A stretch of DNA of 64,000 nucleotides, from contig JAWPGT010000003.1 of assembly GCA_034638255.1 (NCBI GenBank), positions 186,001-250,000 on the forward strand, read 5' to 3'. The notes beneath the pieces are model-generated. The model made no database searches. It was not told the DNA's origin and was given only the letters and a program-made list of their open reading frames with translations. The position numbers were made by a program, and so were the translations under genes. The DNA comes from Coprinus comatus. Its lineage: Eukaryota; Basidiomycota; Agaricomycetes; Agaricales; Agaricaceae. This document shows positions 23,005-34,800 of the stretch, one piece after another (the stretch's first letter is position 1; the number at the start of each line of letters is the position of its first letter).

Positions 23005-23069
23005 CGATGGTCTTGGCTGCCAGGCATCTTCTTGTGGTATAATCTACATTAAGTACCATATATTCCTGA

Positions 23070-24667
23070 TTAATAACTGCGTCCTTGTTTCCCTGCCAGT
23101 ATTGCTGCACCGGTAGCTATAACAAGATGTGTGTCAACACCGTCCAACATTTTAAATTGCTCCTCAATTATCTTTTCAAGGTGAGATGCATTGGTCGATG
23201 TTCCCGAAAGTAGTGCCTGAAGGTGGTATCAGTAAACGTAGATATTATGCAGGATATACGAAGGACTCACGAAATGAACATCCTCAGGGGAGTGGTTGGC
23301 CTCATTTAAAACCCATTGAATACCTAGTGTCAATTTGTTCGTCGCACGTCGGATAGCTTCATCCATCTCCACCTTGGACAATACTAAAGGGATTTGCAAC
23401 GAAACAACTCTAACTTCTAAGCTGTCATGATCAATTGACAGCGGTCCTTGTCCTGGTTCCTCCAATGATAGTTTGGCCCTAGTGTGACACAGACCCTCCT
23501 CGATTTCCCTCCTCAACGTTCCACCTCTTTTCAAATCATACTTCTGTACCAAGTATTCGATTATATGTTCATGTTCAACTTTTCCATGACAATAATCATC
23601 TTGAAGTAAATCTATATCAGTACCTAGAATATATCCATCCAATCCCAAATCGACATCCACGTTTGATAAATAATCAACACTATCTGTATCTTCTTCTAAC
23701 TCATTTAATGAAAGTCTAACAGTTTTACCATCGAGGTCAACTTGAAGTACAAGGATTACATCTTCAGCTCCTTTATTGTTGAACTCATCGAAAATATCTT
23801 GATAAATTGTTGGATGTATAACCATCGTCGATTTGATGGACAAATATCGTCTACGAATGATACTTGGAAAGGGATATTCATCTTCATTTCGAAATCCAAC
23901 TTTTTGTGCTGTTGTTATGAGTTCTTGCCTTTCTTTGTCGTAAAGAGAATCTATTATTATGTCACTGTCAGTTAACTATTGTGCTTCACATAGACCATAG
24001 AGAAATTGATATATATATATAAACTGGGGTTAAAGGATGAATGAAAAAAACTGACTTTCATATGAATCATTTCGTAATGGAATAACAACACTACGAATTG
24101 TAGCATTCAAATAAATTTCTGCAGATTTGTGAAGTCGAGAAAGGGTAAGTTCTAATCGATTAGATGGAGGGATACGAAGATCCCAATTTTTCTTCTTCTA
24201 TAGATAGCCAAGTTTTGCCTGTTTTCCAATCTAGTATTATATCCACTGTTCCGTTATATTCCTTTTGTACTCTGTTCATTTTCGTATACATAGCTCTTTA
24301 TATCAGAAATATATATGGTATAAATACATTGAGGGAAGAAAGGGGGCGCTCACGCAATTCGTGAATATAATGTGTTCAAATCTATGGAAAAATAAATTAA
24401 AGACCCACCCACCACTAGTGAGAAAAGAGTAAAACAATAAAGCGTACCAACACCAACAGTGATACCAAATTCAGGATTCCAGTGTCTGAAATCTTTTCTG
24501 GCCATAATCTCACAAAAATAGAGAAAGCCGAGATCCTCATTTTCTTCACCATTACAAGGTTCGTCAGTCCCGTGAAGATCAGGAAGGATAAGTTCAGAAT
24601 TTGTGACCAAGGCGTGTAGTAATATTTGAGCGAGGAAGTGTAGGTACAATATTGAAGGAAACTTCAT
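23070..24667 (-). CDS. Degenerate Hsp70-like protein with signal peptide
   Basis: Exons on the minus strand: 24667-24448, 24381-24354, 24295-24247, 24197-24056, 23950-23271, 23216-23070; 421 residues, all phases consistent. The N-terminus (MKFPSILYLHFLAQILLHALV) looks like a secretory signal. The body follows the Hsp70 ATPase order but with broken motifs: phosphate-1 GVDLNTLYSRI instead of GIDLGTTYS, helix RLHKSAEIYLNATIRSVVIP, phosphate-2 LQVDLDGKTVRLSL instead of FDLGGGT, adenosine-site FALLSGTS, and ATGAAILAGK. The INEPT catalytic glutamate block reads IHPT. The chain ends after the ATPase domain, with no substrate-binding domain. I infer a non-canonical ER-lumen Hsp70 relative, probably a pseudo-ATPase. 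Exon 2 (28 nt) is the weakest junction. Confidence 0.78.
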
Positions 24668-25280
24668 TTACGAGTCAAGTTGTCTAGTCGGGATATTCAC
24701 GTTTCGAAGTTGTTTCCGAATGGATGGGTTTTATACCGGGCGATATGCTTGCATCTGATTTCGATTATTTACACATAATCTCAACACGTTTCACACCTAA
24801 CGGACACGTCTCTTTATTTCCTGGAAAGGGGAAACCAGCATCAGTTACCATAACGAGTTTTATGGATCAACACCATCCAGCAACTTACAACAAGCCAATG
24901 TTTTCTCTAGTGTACATAGGTATGTTGGTTAATGTCACCAGCCCAGGCGGTAATTAAAATATTAGAGAGACTTGACTCTAACTAAGACGAGTTTCACAAA
25001 CTTACACACAATAAATGAAGGGATCATTCTATATATATCTTTCCTTCTATTTCTCCAAAACTACACAGGTAACAGGTAGTATCCAAGTCTATATGTTACA
25101 CTACTCACACATAACAGGATGGTGAGAAGAAGATTAAATTCGCAAGGTTGTTCCACGAGGATAAGAGAAAGATAATACAAAGCAAACAAACCGAGCGCTG
25201 ATAATAGTGTCCAACGAACCGAAAGCGACCATAGAAACACAATAAAGGTAATACGAAGGAGCAAGAGACTAACAGATCGC
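24668..25280. other. Intergenic region upstream of the Hsp70-like gene
   Basis: 613 bp between the Hsp70-like start and the PEPCK stop. Open stretches (24724-24957 plus, 25061-25264 minus) show no family similarity. It probably holds the Hsp70-like promoter and the PEPCK 3' UTR. Confidence 0.45.
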
Positions 25281-27330
25281 TTAGATCTGGGGTCCGGCCT
25301 CCCTTACGCTAGGTTTCACATCTTTCTCGTACAATGCGAATGCCTTCATGAACATACCACCCAACTTCCTGATTTCCTTGTTGAATGCCTCCTTGTCCGG
25401 CCAAGCAAGCGAAGGGTTAAGCAACTCCCTGGGGACACCCTCGAGGGAAGTGGGAATAGAGAGGTTGAAAGTACCGAAGCTTTCGAACTCGGCCTTGGCA
25501 AGTTCACCCGAGTGCACAGCGTCGACGATGCGGCGAGTGTACTTGAGTGGGCAACGCTTGCCGACACCAAATTTACCACCAGTCCAGCCAGTGTTGATCA
25601 ACCAGCAGTCAACATTGTGCTTGGACATGCGGTCAGCCAACATCTCAGCGTATCGACCAGGGTGAAGGACGATGAAAGGAGCACTGTAGCAAGTAGAGAA
25701 TGTGGGGATGGGTTCCAGGACACCATCTTCGGTACCGGGAGTCTTGGAGGTGTAACCAGCCAAGAAGTGATAGCTGGCTTGCTCGGGAGTGAGACGGGAG
25801 ACGGGAGGGAGGACACCGAAAGCGTCACAGGTGAGCATGATGATGTTGCTGGGTTGACGATCTACAACGCAGGGGATCTGGGCATTAGGGATATATTCGA
25901 TGGGGTAGGCACAGCGAGTGTTTTCTGTGATGCTGACATCGTCGTAATCGGGAACGCGGGAGGTAGGGTTATAGACAACATTCTCAAGGATGGACCCATA
26001 CTTGATGGCGTTGAAAATATCGGGTTCCTTCTCAGCAGAGAGGTTGATGCACTTGGCATAGCAACCACCCTCAATGTTAAAGACACCAGTATCTGACCAG
26101 ACATGCTCGTCATCACCGATGAGGAGACGGTTGGGGTCGGCAGAAAGGGTGGTCTTTCCAGTACCGGAGAGACCGAAGAAGAGGGTGACATCACCAATGT
26201 CCTTGCCAACGTTGGCAGAAGAATGGAGGGAAAGTTGACCGAATTTCACGGGTTGGAGGTAGTGCTAGAAGAGATGATTAAGGATTATGATGGTGTGATG
26301 TAAAGACAGTGCTAAACTTACCATGACGGAAAAGACACCCTTCTTCATCTCACCAGCGTATTCGGTACCAAGGATGACCATCTCCATGCGCTTGAAGTTG
26401 ATCTCAACCGAGGTGGTAGAGCTCATGCCCTTGGTGAAGCGATTGGCAGGGAACTGGCCAGCATTGTAGATGATGAAGTCGGGCTCGCCAAAGTCCTTGA
26501 GTTGCTCCTCAGTAGGACGAATAAGCATGTTGTGCTAACGGATCATTAGTCTAAGATCAAGACATAATCTAAGCGAACATACCATGAAGAGGGCGTGATA
26601 GGCTCGGGCGCAGATAACGCGAACCTTAATACGGTACCTGGGATCCCACTAGAATAGAGATGAGTATTTATGATCGAATAAAGAAAGGCGGGGTGCTTAC
26701 TCCAGCATAGCCATCGAAGACATAGACGTTGTCGCGGGTGTTGAGGTAGTCGATAGCACGCTCACGATTAATCTCGAAAGTGTCTAGACATAGAAGTCAG
26801 GGGTGTTTTGATATTAAATGAGGGTAGTCGCTTACGCTCATCCATCTTGATGTTGACGGAACCCCACCAGATTTCATCCTTGGAGGTCTCTTCATAGACG
26901 ATACGCTTGTCCTTGGGCGAGCGACCAGTTTTTTTGCCAGAAAAGTTGATAAGGGCACCAGAGGAAGAGATAATAGCGCCTTCGTTTCGGATGGCATCCT
27001 CGTAGAGCTGGGCAACGGCGGCGTTACGCTTGATCTGGATGCGATCCATGTCGAAGCCAGCCTGGGAGAAGTACTCGAGGTCACGGCCAATCACTGTGGG
27101 GTACGATGAGTGGGGTGTAGGGTATGATGAGGAAGATACTTACGGTTTGAGAACTGGTCTGCCTCTGCAGCCTGAGCATAGTGTTTGTGGAGGATGTGTG
27201 GGGTAACATAGGGGGTGTGGTGGGGGAGAACCATTTCGTTGTTGTTGTTGAGAGGAAGCAGGATGCTGGACGTTAAGTACTCGATTTCAAGATCCGGGGC
27301 GTGGGAACGTGCGGAGACTCGGTGAGCCAT
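25281..27330 (-). CDS. PCK1: Phosphoenolpyruvate carboxykinase (ATP)
   Basis: Converts oxaloacetate plus ATP to PEP, the committed step of gluconeogenesis, in the cytosol. Exons on the minus strand: 27330-27144, 27093-26836, 26783-26701, 26648-26583, 26534-26322, 26264-25281; 596 residues. The ATP-type kinase-1a P-loop GLSGTGKTT (about 300-308), metal-binding LIGDDEHVW and KTGRSPKDK near the substrate site identify the ATP-dependent class. LINTGWTGG follows downstream. The N-terminus is about 45 residues longer than yeast Pck1. The large last exon shows strongly biased, preferred codons, as in a highly expressed gene. It is divergent from the NAA50-like gene with a 144-bp gap. Confidence 0.96.
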
Positions 27331-27474
27331 GGCGGGGGAGGCCGGCTGTATCCGGGAACGTCGGTGCGCCTCGTACGCGGAACAAGCCACGCGAGATCGG
27401 CGTATCACATGCCTTATCCGTCGGCTCCCCGCAGAGGCTCATATATCTCAACAGCCCATGTCGGAACCTCCGCC
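27331..27474. promoter_or_regulatory. Bidirectional promoter, PEPCK / NAA50-like
   Basis: 144 bp between divergent ATGs, GC-richer than other intergenic DNA. No site for a carbon-source regulator could be named with confidence. Confidence 0.5.
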
Positions 27475-28040
27475 ATGGCCTCACATAACATCCTCATCCG
27501 GTCCCTCACTGCTGCTGATGTCTCGGACATCCGCGCCCTCCATGTAAGCCCTCATCTTAACATCCCGCTCCAAGCTAAGCAGACCAGTCCCGCCTTCTAC
27601 CTGTGATATACCCTCCAGCATTCTTTACACAATTACTCGTGCTTGCAAACCGAGTCTGTGTCATAGCCCTACACAGGTCACAACCAGTCGCTTTTATCTC
27701 TGCTGCCCTTCACAAACCATCCCCTGCTTTCCTCGCCCCAAAGGCACTCGACACCTCACGGCCCCGCGTAGAAATACTGACCCTCGGTGTTCTCCAAGCA
27801 TACCAACACCTTGGTCTTGCGCGACAGCTTATACGCACCGTCGTCGATAGGCTCTGCGGACCCCTGAACGCGGGGGTCACCGTGCACGCAAACGTCGCAA
27901 CTACTAATGCCCCTGCACTCAAATTTTACGAGAGCATCGGGCTGCAAACCTCGTCAGAGGTGATGTATAACCTCTACCGCACTTGCCGCTATGGCTCACG
28001 CGATGCATACCTCGTCTCCGGACGGCTGAACGAGTTGTAA
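27475..28040 (+). CDS. NAA50: N-alpha-acetyltransferase 50-like GNAT enzyme
   Basis: Predicted N-terminal acetyltransferase of the NatE/NAA50 type. Exons 27475-27543 and 27588-28040 (44-bp intron); 173 residues, the usual size. The first exon carries LIRSLTAADVSDIRALH, and the splice joins it to LLPVIYPPAFFTQLL, the NAA50 peptide-binding region. The acetyl-CoA site is in TLGVLQAYQHLGLARQL (Q/R-x-x-G-x-A type), followed by HANVATTNAPALKFYESIGL, the typical beta-strand/NxxAxxFYxxxGF block. The C-terminus DAYLVSGRL parallels the NAA50 end. Acceptor choice at 27587 is the one that restores phase. Confidence 0.88.
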
Positions 28041-28154
28041 TTTATTGTAATCTTATCCATGTACGTTTAATTAAGCGATGTATATCAATCTAATTAAAGC
28101 ACGTGATACCATCAGTCGCGTCTTGTCACAAACATAACTCTCGCGTCGGCTCTC

Positions 28155-30262
28155 ATGTCGAGGGCAAAGCCTCATTCGTTCCCGCCCTTCTACGCTTGCT
28201 ACCTCCTCAAATCACTTAACCAGGCATACAAGTCCAAAAACTACATCGGATCCACCTTGAATCCAGATCGAAGACTCAAGTACCCCGCTTCTAATCAATT
28301 CCGGTTGGTTTGTTAACAAAACACCCATAGACAACATAATGGTCTGCTTCCCCAAGGCGCAAGGAAGACAACCTCGTACCGGCCGTGGGAGATGCAACTT
28401 CTTGTCTATGGCTTTCCCTCAAAACCCGTACGTCTAGACTTCGGTTGATACAGCATAGCTATTCAACGGCCGGACCTCTGCCGACAGGCTGCTCTTACTT
28501 TCGAATGGGCATGGCAACATCCTCACAGGTCACGCTACATTCGAGATCATCTTGGAAATCCCTTCTTCTCGAGGCGCGGCACTTTGCTGGAGCACAACAT
28601 CATGTGTGTATTGGTCCTGTACACTTTGGTTCGGTCGTGTGCTCATCCGTATCCTTCTGCTAGCATCTTGCAAAAAATGATATGCACACACCCATTTAGC
28701 ACATGGCCCCTTCATGTGAAGTTATTTACAGAACGAGCAGACTATTGTTGGAAAACTATAGCTTCTGTAACTTTATGCCCGTCACACGACTCAAAAGTAA
28801 CAGAGTTGCTATTTCCTCCAGGGTTCACATGCTCAGTAGAACTTGAGGGAGTAGACGGCTCAAGCGGAATTTTGGGAACAGGACGGACAAAACCTATTTC
28901 CATCACTGATGGTGAGTCTTCGCTTCACACTAGATATGAAATCAGCGCTTCGGAGGTGAAATTGTCCTTTTCGGGTCAATTGTGCATATAAACGCCCTCA
29001 ATCTTCCATACTTTGATGCTATGACGTCATGTCAGAGACTGACAACACATAATTGCACACCAGAACCATTCACTTCAGCACATCTCACAAAACACAAAGC
29101 CTTGATTAGATCAGGAATTCCGCTCTCATGTTCAATATGCAAGGAACCCATGTCTGACTACGGTTCCGTAGGTTAGGTTCCTCATCAATTTTCATTGAAA
29201 TACTGACTCGTTGATCCTACTCGGGCCGCCTTTAAGCAGAATCACTTGGAAACAGCACTTTGTACAGCTTCCTCATGCACCGCCGTTTCACATCTCAAAT
29301 GTCTCGCATCATCATTTCTTGAACAAGGACGAGATGCCATTCCTCGTGCTCAGCATATGATGGATGTTCAGGCTATACAGACAGAGACGCGAATATCAAA
29401 AAAATTAACGAATTTAAATACGTTTGGTCTCATTAAAGGAATGATTCCACGAGGTGGCAATTGTACCCATTGTAGGACGTATACTCTTTGGGGAGATGTT
29501 GTAAAGGGGTGCTATAGACGACATGAAGACGGAAAAACTTTAGTTCGCGAGGAAGAAGAGGGGAAGGATCCATTAGAATCAAAATCGGATAATCTAATCA
29601 AGTTGAAGAAGACCCATAAAAAGAAAGTCAAGGTACCAAAAAAGGAGTCCCATATTGTTATGGCTACGGGCGTGGGAGCGATGTTGCGGCGGTTTGAAGA
29701 GATGAAGATTGGAGAAGGTTCATTAACAACCTTGGGAACATCTGCTATACCAGCGAAGAAACGCGGAAGACCTAAAAAGCTCCTGTTGCCTGTTGTTGAA
29801 TTGTACCCTCAACCAAGGAAACGTGGGAGGCCTAAAACTCTTGCATTGCCCAAGGTGAATCTGAATCTGGAAGAGGTTGAATTGTCAGCCAAAATTCCAG
29901 TCAAGAAACGTGGAAGGTCTAAAAGTCTTGTGTCGCCTATCGTGAAATCAGACAAGGTTCAAGTGTCTTCCCAGCAGAAGAAACGTGGAAGACCCAAAAA
30001 GCTTGCATTATCCATGGTGAAACCTCAAGACTCTCAACTGACCCCGCAGCCGAAGAAACGTGGACCTAAAAAGGGGCCTGAGCTTGCGTTACCTAACGTG
30101 AAACTGGAAGAGGCTGAATTGTCTCTCGAACCAAAGAAGCGTGGAAGACCTAAAAGAATTGTGTCACCTCGGGTAAAGCTGGAAGAGGTTCAACCATTAA
30201 TTCCAATACTTAAAAAACGCGGAAGACCAAGGAAAATCATCACAGACAAGTCTGTATTATAG
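28155..30262 (+). CDS. SLX1: Structure-specific endonuclease subunit SLX1 with AT-hook tail
   Basis: Catalytic GIY-YIG nuclease that with SLX4 resolves branched DNA. Exons 28155-28279, 28331-28427, 28488-28603, 28664-28911, 28956-29167, 29240-30262; 606 residues. GIY-YIG elements: FYACYLLKS (12-20), [17 protein letters not shown] (29-45, catalytic Arg) and FEWAWQHP with the metal-binding Glu80. WPLHVKLF leads to the C-terminal zinc finger: CSIC (254-257), CTASSC (274-279), HLKC (284-287) and CTHC (341-344). Unlike usual SLX1 (roughly 300-450 residues), a 170-residue extension with seven AT-hook-like repeats follows. The 60-nt intron at 28604-28663 is stop-free and in frame, so it could also be exon. 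Confidence 0.92.
29752..30250 (+). repeat. Seven AT-hook-like repeats in the SLX1 C-terminus
   Basis: Units spaced about 23-27 residues apart share the core KKRGRPKKL followed by a hydrophobic/Pro stretch (LALP, LVSP, IVSP). Cores read [48 protein letters not shown] and KKRGRPRK. Five keep the canonical GRP core; unit 3 has GRS and unit 5 lost the Arg. Linkers often carry KLEE-type acidic patches. Confidence 0.9.
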
Positions 30263-31836
30263 CCAGAAGAACCAGACTCTTCAGAGAGGTCGCTTCAATG
30301 GAAGATGGCGGAAGTAGACCATTAACACACGGAACAAAATGACATCATCTTCGAGTCACTGTCTAGGCAAATTGCACTGGCAGAGAACTGGCAGAGACTA
30401 GACATTTATTACATCATGATTCATCACTTAATCACAACGACAACCGGAAAATGCACTGTCGAGCACAGCATTATTACCAAGCAAAGCGGAAGGCCCCAAA
30501 AAGTTACATATTTTTGTCCACTACTGACGGAGGCGGTGTGGGGGCGGGGGAGTATCACTACCGCGCATTGCCTAGAGATTTCCCTATGAACCGGTCAAGG
30601 AAACCTAACTTTTTCAATAAATCATCAACAAGACCCGATCTCTCGGCTGAATACTTCAAACAGAAAACTAATTGTAAATAGTTTTCGGAATCGCCGGGAT
30701 AAGTCGTAGGCAATAAATAACCCCTTCAAAACACTTCAAGTTTGTGCCAGTGTGTAAAAAAAAAACGGGAGGATCATGTTCTTCGGCCAATAGCTTATTG
30801 GATCCGGAACCTAAGAACCTTTTTTGACACATTTTCCGGGTTGGTCAAGATTTATCTGGAACAGACGAGTACCTACTTGTTAATGCCATTCATTATTTCA
30901 TTCTGTCTGGGTTGCTCTGCTACTACCATGACCTACTATGACGAAATTGCTCCAGACCATGAGTCGGATAGTTTTTTTTTAGATTTGATTTTTTTCTCCC
31001 CTTGCCGTTTTTATTAATACTCCACCAAAAACCAAATTCTCTTTTACGTCTATGTATCAACACATTCAAGTTTTACAAATTACTTTCATTTTATTATTTG
31101 TCGTTAAAAAGATCTCCTATCACATTCTTGATGATATATTATCTATTGGCTTGTCTTCCAATTGAGCGTCCATTTTGAATATCTGCTTTTTGAGGTTAAA
31201 TGAAGTTAAACGTTAAACGTCGGTTAACTGTAAAAACCGAGGAATGTTTCAAACTTTAATTAACGGAACGTTTGTTACGGGAGATCTCGCCTTAAATATC
31301 TACGGGGTGCTGGCGCCGATTGAGCTTAAGCACTTGAATGTTCGTGTATATTCACAATTCGTTCCCTGTGCCCCGTGCCGTTTCACATTCTTTGAACATT
31401 TGTAATATCTTTTTTTTTTTTTGGGAAAGAGCCACGAAAGATACTGGTAAACTTTCGATGTTTTGCTCATGATCACAGCGGATGATTGGGGTTTGCTTTT
31501 TTTTTTAGGACTATACTTTCGGTACTAAAAAAACCCTGCAACATCTTAAACTATATAATACACAATAAATATACTAAAAAGAAAAAGAAAAACCGAGAGT
31601 GAATCCTAAAAGTCTAAAACATCAGCGAAGTTATATCAAGTGTTAATTGTTGCAATTAGTGTAGAGAAAAAGGTGAAGGGGTCTATATGTATATATAGTA
31701 CGTATTGTTAGAAAAAAACCCCAATTTACAGAAAAGTAGAAAACAAGGAGCGAATAACTGGAGGATGTTGATGAAGCGTTGAAAAAATCCTGGGGATTAG
31801 TGCTCTTATTTTCGGTTTCTTTCTAAGGTGAGGGGA
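30263..31836. other. Long gene-free AT-rich region
   Basis: 1.57 kb between the convergent SLX1 and MED14 ends, the longest gap in the window. It is AT-rich with many A and T runs of 8-12. Open stretches at 30451-30681 and 30742-31017 match nothing known and lack convincing splicing. No repeat ends, TSDs or RNA gene were recognised. Confidence 0.5.
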
Positions 31837-34800
31837 TCATGAAGTAGTGGATTTATGTTTAGTATTCGGTGTTGTTATGGTTGTAGCCAGAGGAAGAAGA
31901 GTTGATGCAGGAGGGGCCATAATAGCGGAAGTAGCTGTAGCATTTGCCAAAAACAATGCCATCACTCGTGTATGTATGGCACGAGCCAGTTTTCGTACAG
32001 CCGAGCATTCGCATACAACTCCTACATCTAATCTGGCAACCGTATTTGGACGAATATGGTTTGCCGCCAATGCAGCTTTGACAACATCCGCTAGGATTTC
32101 ACAGAATTGAGGAATAGGCTGTAGATCGATTATGTTATGGGGTTCAGTTTGTGAGGAACCGGAATGTGATGTCGTAGGCTTAGTAGCATCAGAGCTAGGA
32201 AAAATAGAATATGAGGCATCTAAGATAACCACTTTTTGGTCACCCATTAACCGGAAATCTAGTGCATGTCTACCAGAAGGTTAAGATCAAATTATTTGAA
32301 AGAACAAGGACTATACCTTAGATCACCATATAACAATCTATACCACCCTGCGGATTTAGGAAAAGTGTCCACAGTCCTATTATTTCGTTCTTCATCTCGA
32401 CGAATAGCCTCCAATTCAGCAACGATTGGTAAAGTTTCCCTCAACATTGTGACAAGACAATGTAACGAAGAGGCCAATTTTCCCTGACCGTGCCGTAGAA
32501 TGTCCCTAAAGAACGGCTCTGCATCATCATGAGGATTAAACAAATCTTCAGGAACGATGTCTTCGTCCATAGGTATTCCTCGAGAAGACGGTGTAAGAGC
32601 AGCAGGGAATCGCCGTCGCGCAAAGCGTAGATCAAAATTACCACCTGTTGGCGACAATTGATCCTCACAAGTCAAGGAAACCGTATAATTCTGTTAAAAG
32701 AAATTAGTAAGAAATTAACCGAATAATACATATTACATACTTCAGCATACGCAAATTCTACAGTTTGCAAGTCAAAGGACAACAACCGAATATCGTCCCA
32801 ATTCTTTTGCTTTGACATTTGTGCCACTGCAGGAAGAAGGAAAAGACTCCCATTAATCCTATTCTCTTGGAGTTTGAATAAGACGTACCCTCTCGAGCTA
32901 TCACCACCATCTTTGATACCCTTGCCCATTCTTCTAAGAACTCGTCTACACATGTATTCACATTCTCAGACAGGAAAGACACAACAGCTTCTTTGGTATC
33001 GTATATGATTCGCTTCGAAGGTCTGATGATGGTGCTTCCTGCTGTCTTGCCCATAGGTTGTTGCACGTACTTCAGTTTCACGCATGTAACAACCTGGATG
33101 AAAATGAGAGTCTATCTCACGAGAATAACATTGATGTACATACCTTTGCATCCTGTTCAGACCACCAATGTAAAGGAACAACACGAATATTCGGCATAGC
33201 AGCTTCCGCTGCAGGAGCTCCCGAGAGAATATCTTTCGATTGTACACATAATGCAGGGACCGAACGTGCGAGGGGTGACTGGACATGTGCCAGCTCTGGT
33301 GTTATCAGAGCACCACTGGCAGGGTTTACATGTATGAAAGGAATTGCCCGTAACTTCAACTGTCGCTCGACATTCATATATGCCACTCGCGCGCTATCCC
33401 CAAGAATTAAAAAAATAGATATAATGTACAAGGAAAAGTACATACCAACAATAGCTGTAAAGCTCTTTGAGCATCTGAGTGTCCATTTCAAAGCTGTGGG
33501 TATGAATGTCAGAGATCCACAAGGCCTTCCGTGTTATTAATTCATTACTGACTCAGGATAGCCTGCTTGTTTTTCACTGTCCCTCAATTCCCGTTTTCGC
33601 TTCATCACATTTTGAATGTCTGGATTCAGAGCATCAGTGACCTTCGATACCGCTAAGCTTTCTTTCCGTATCCGGTCGAAGTCCAACCATGCAATATCGT
33701 CCATAACCGTATGAGCAAAAAGAGTGTCGCGTTTGAGAACAGTGGTAATCAGTGCAAAACGGAGACGTTCATCAGTGATGACGATAACAAGGTAATGATT
33801 GGGGAAAGTTGCGAGTTGAATGAAGAGATTTCCTTGGGGATTGTTACTCAATTTTTCTAGCTCTGTAGACAATTATTACTGACATGTCAATAGAAAGCGT
33901 GCGGCAACTTACCTTCACGTCTGAAGTTACGCGAACGAGAGCTCTGAAGACCAAGGTATTTCGCTTTTTGTTCAATGAGGTCGGTAATGGTCTTGGGGTA
34001 TATGAGCCACACTCCAAACACGGAACGCAACGTGCACTTACCATGACCCGCAGACGGACTAGCGCCTGAAGTAACACTGTTGGGTCATCGTTGATCCTCG
34101 CAGAGACTACTGTAAAGCGAGGTCCTCTTCCTGCAGCTGCAAGGTCACCAGTATCTCTCAGTGTGATACGTCCTGTGCGTATATCAATTGTGATGATGAC
34201 AACTTCCTCTGCACACAAATGTATACGAAGGGCAGGCGAACCAACTGGAAGACTTTAGATCAGTACATATCATTTCACATTTGATTATCGACGCACGTTC
34301 GTTGATCAACGTCACAACTCCAGGAGCCCCAAAGACAGTTCGCGCGGGACCATTCTGAAGGTAGTTATGGAATGACGAAAGTATAATGGCTGCGTGTCGT
34401 TCAATAATTGCTTTCAGCATTGCTTCGAAGTCTAGACATTCCGAGTCCTATTACAAGTGAGCAAAGTACAGCGGCTGGTTCAGATTAAGAACTTACCACT
34501 TGTAATAATTCGTCAGGAACTGTCAGTCTCTCGGGGGGTATTATCACCCCCAAGGCGCCCTTTTCCGGTTCCCAACGAACATCAAACTGCAAACCTTCGA
34601 CGTCGTCTGATGGCTTGTTGTTGCCGAGTTTAGATTTTTGTTGTAGTTTAGCAAGCATTCTAGTTTTAGGGGAACGGGAAGGTCCTGGACCAAGTTGTGG
34701 TGGTCCATGTGTTTCGACTATTGCCACAGTTACTTTTCCTCCTAGGAGCGGAAGTTTAAATTTCGTTTGTCGTCCTAGAGGAGGAGGCCGGCTTTGTACA

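Noticed and set aside
24724..24957. 77-codon plus-strand ORF upstream of the Hsp70-like gene
   Set aside because: No family similarity; position fits a promoter.
30742..31017. 91-codon ORF in the gene-free region
   Set aside because: Hydrophobic, Phe-rich translation of T-runs; no splice sites or similarity.
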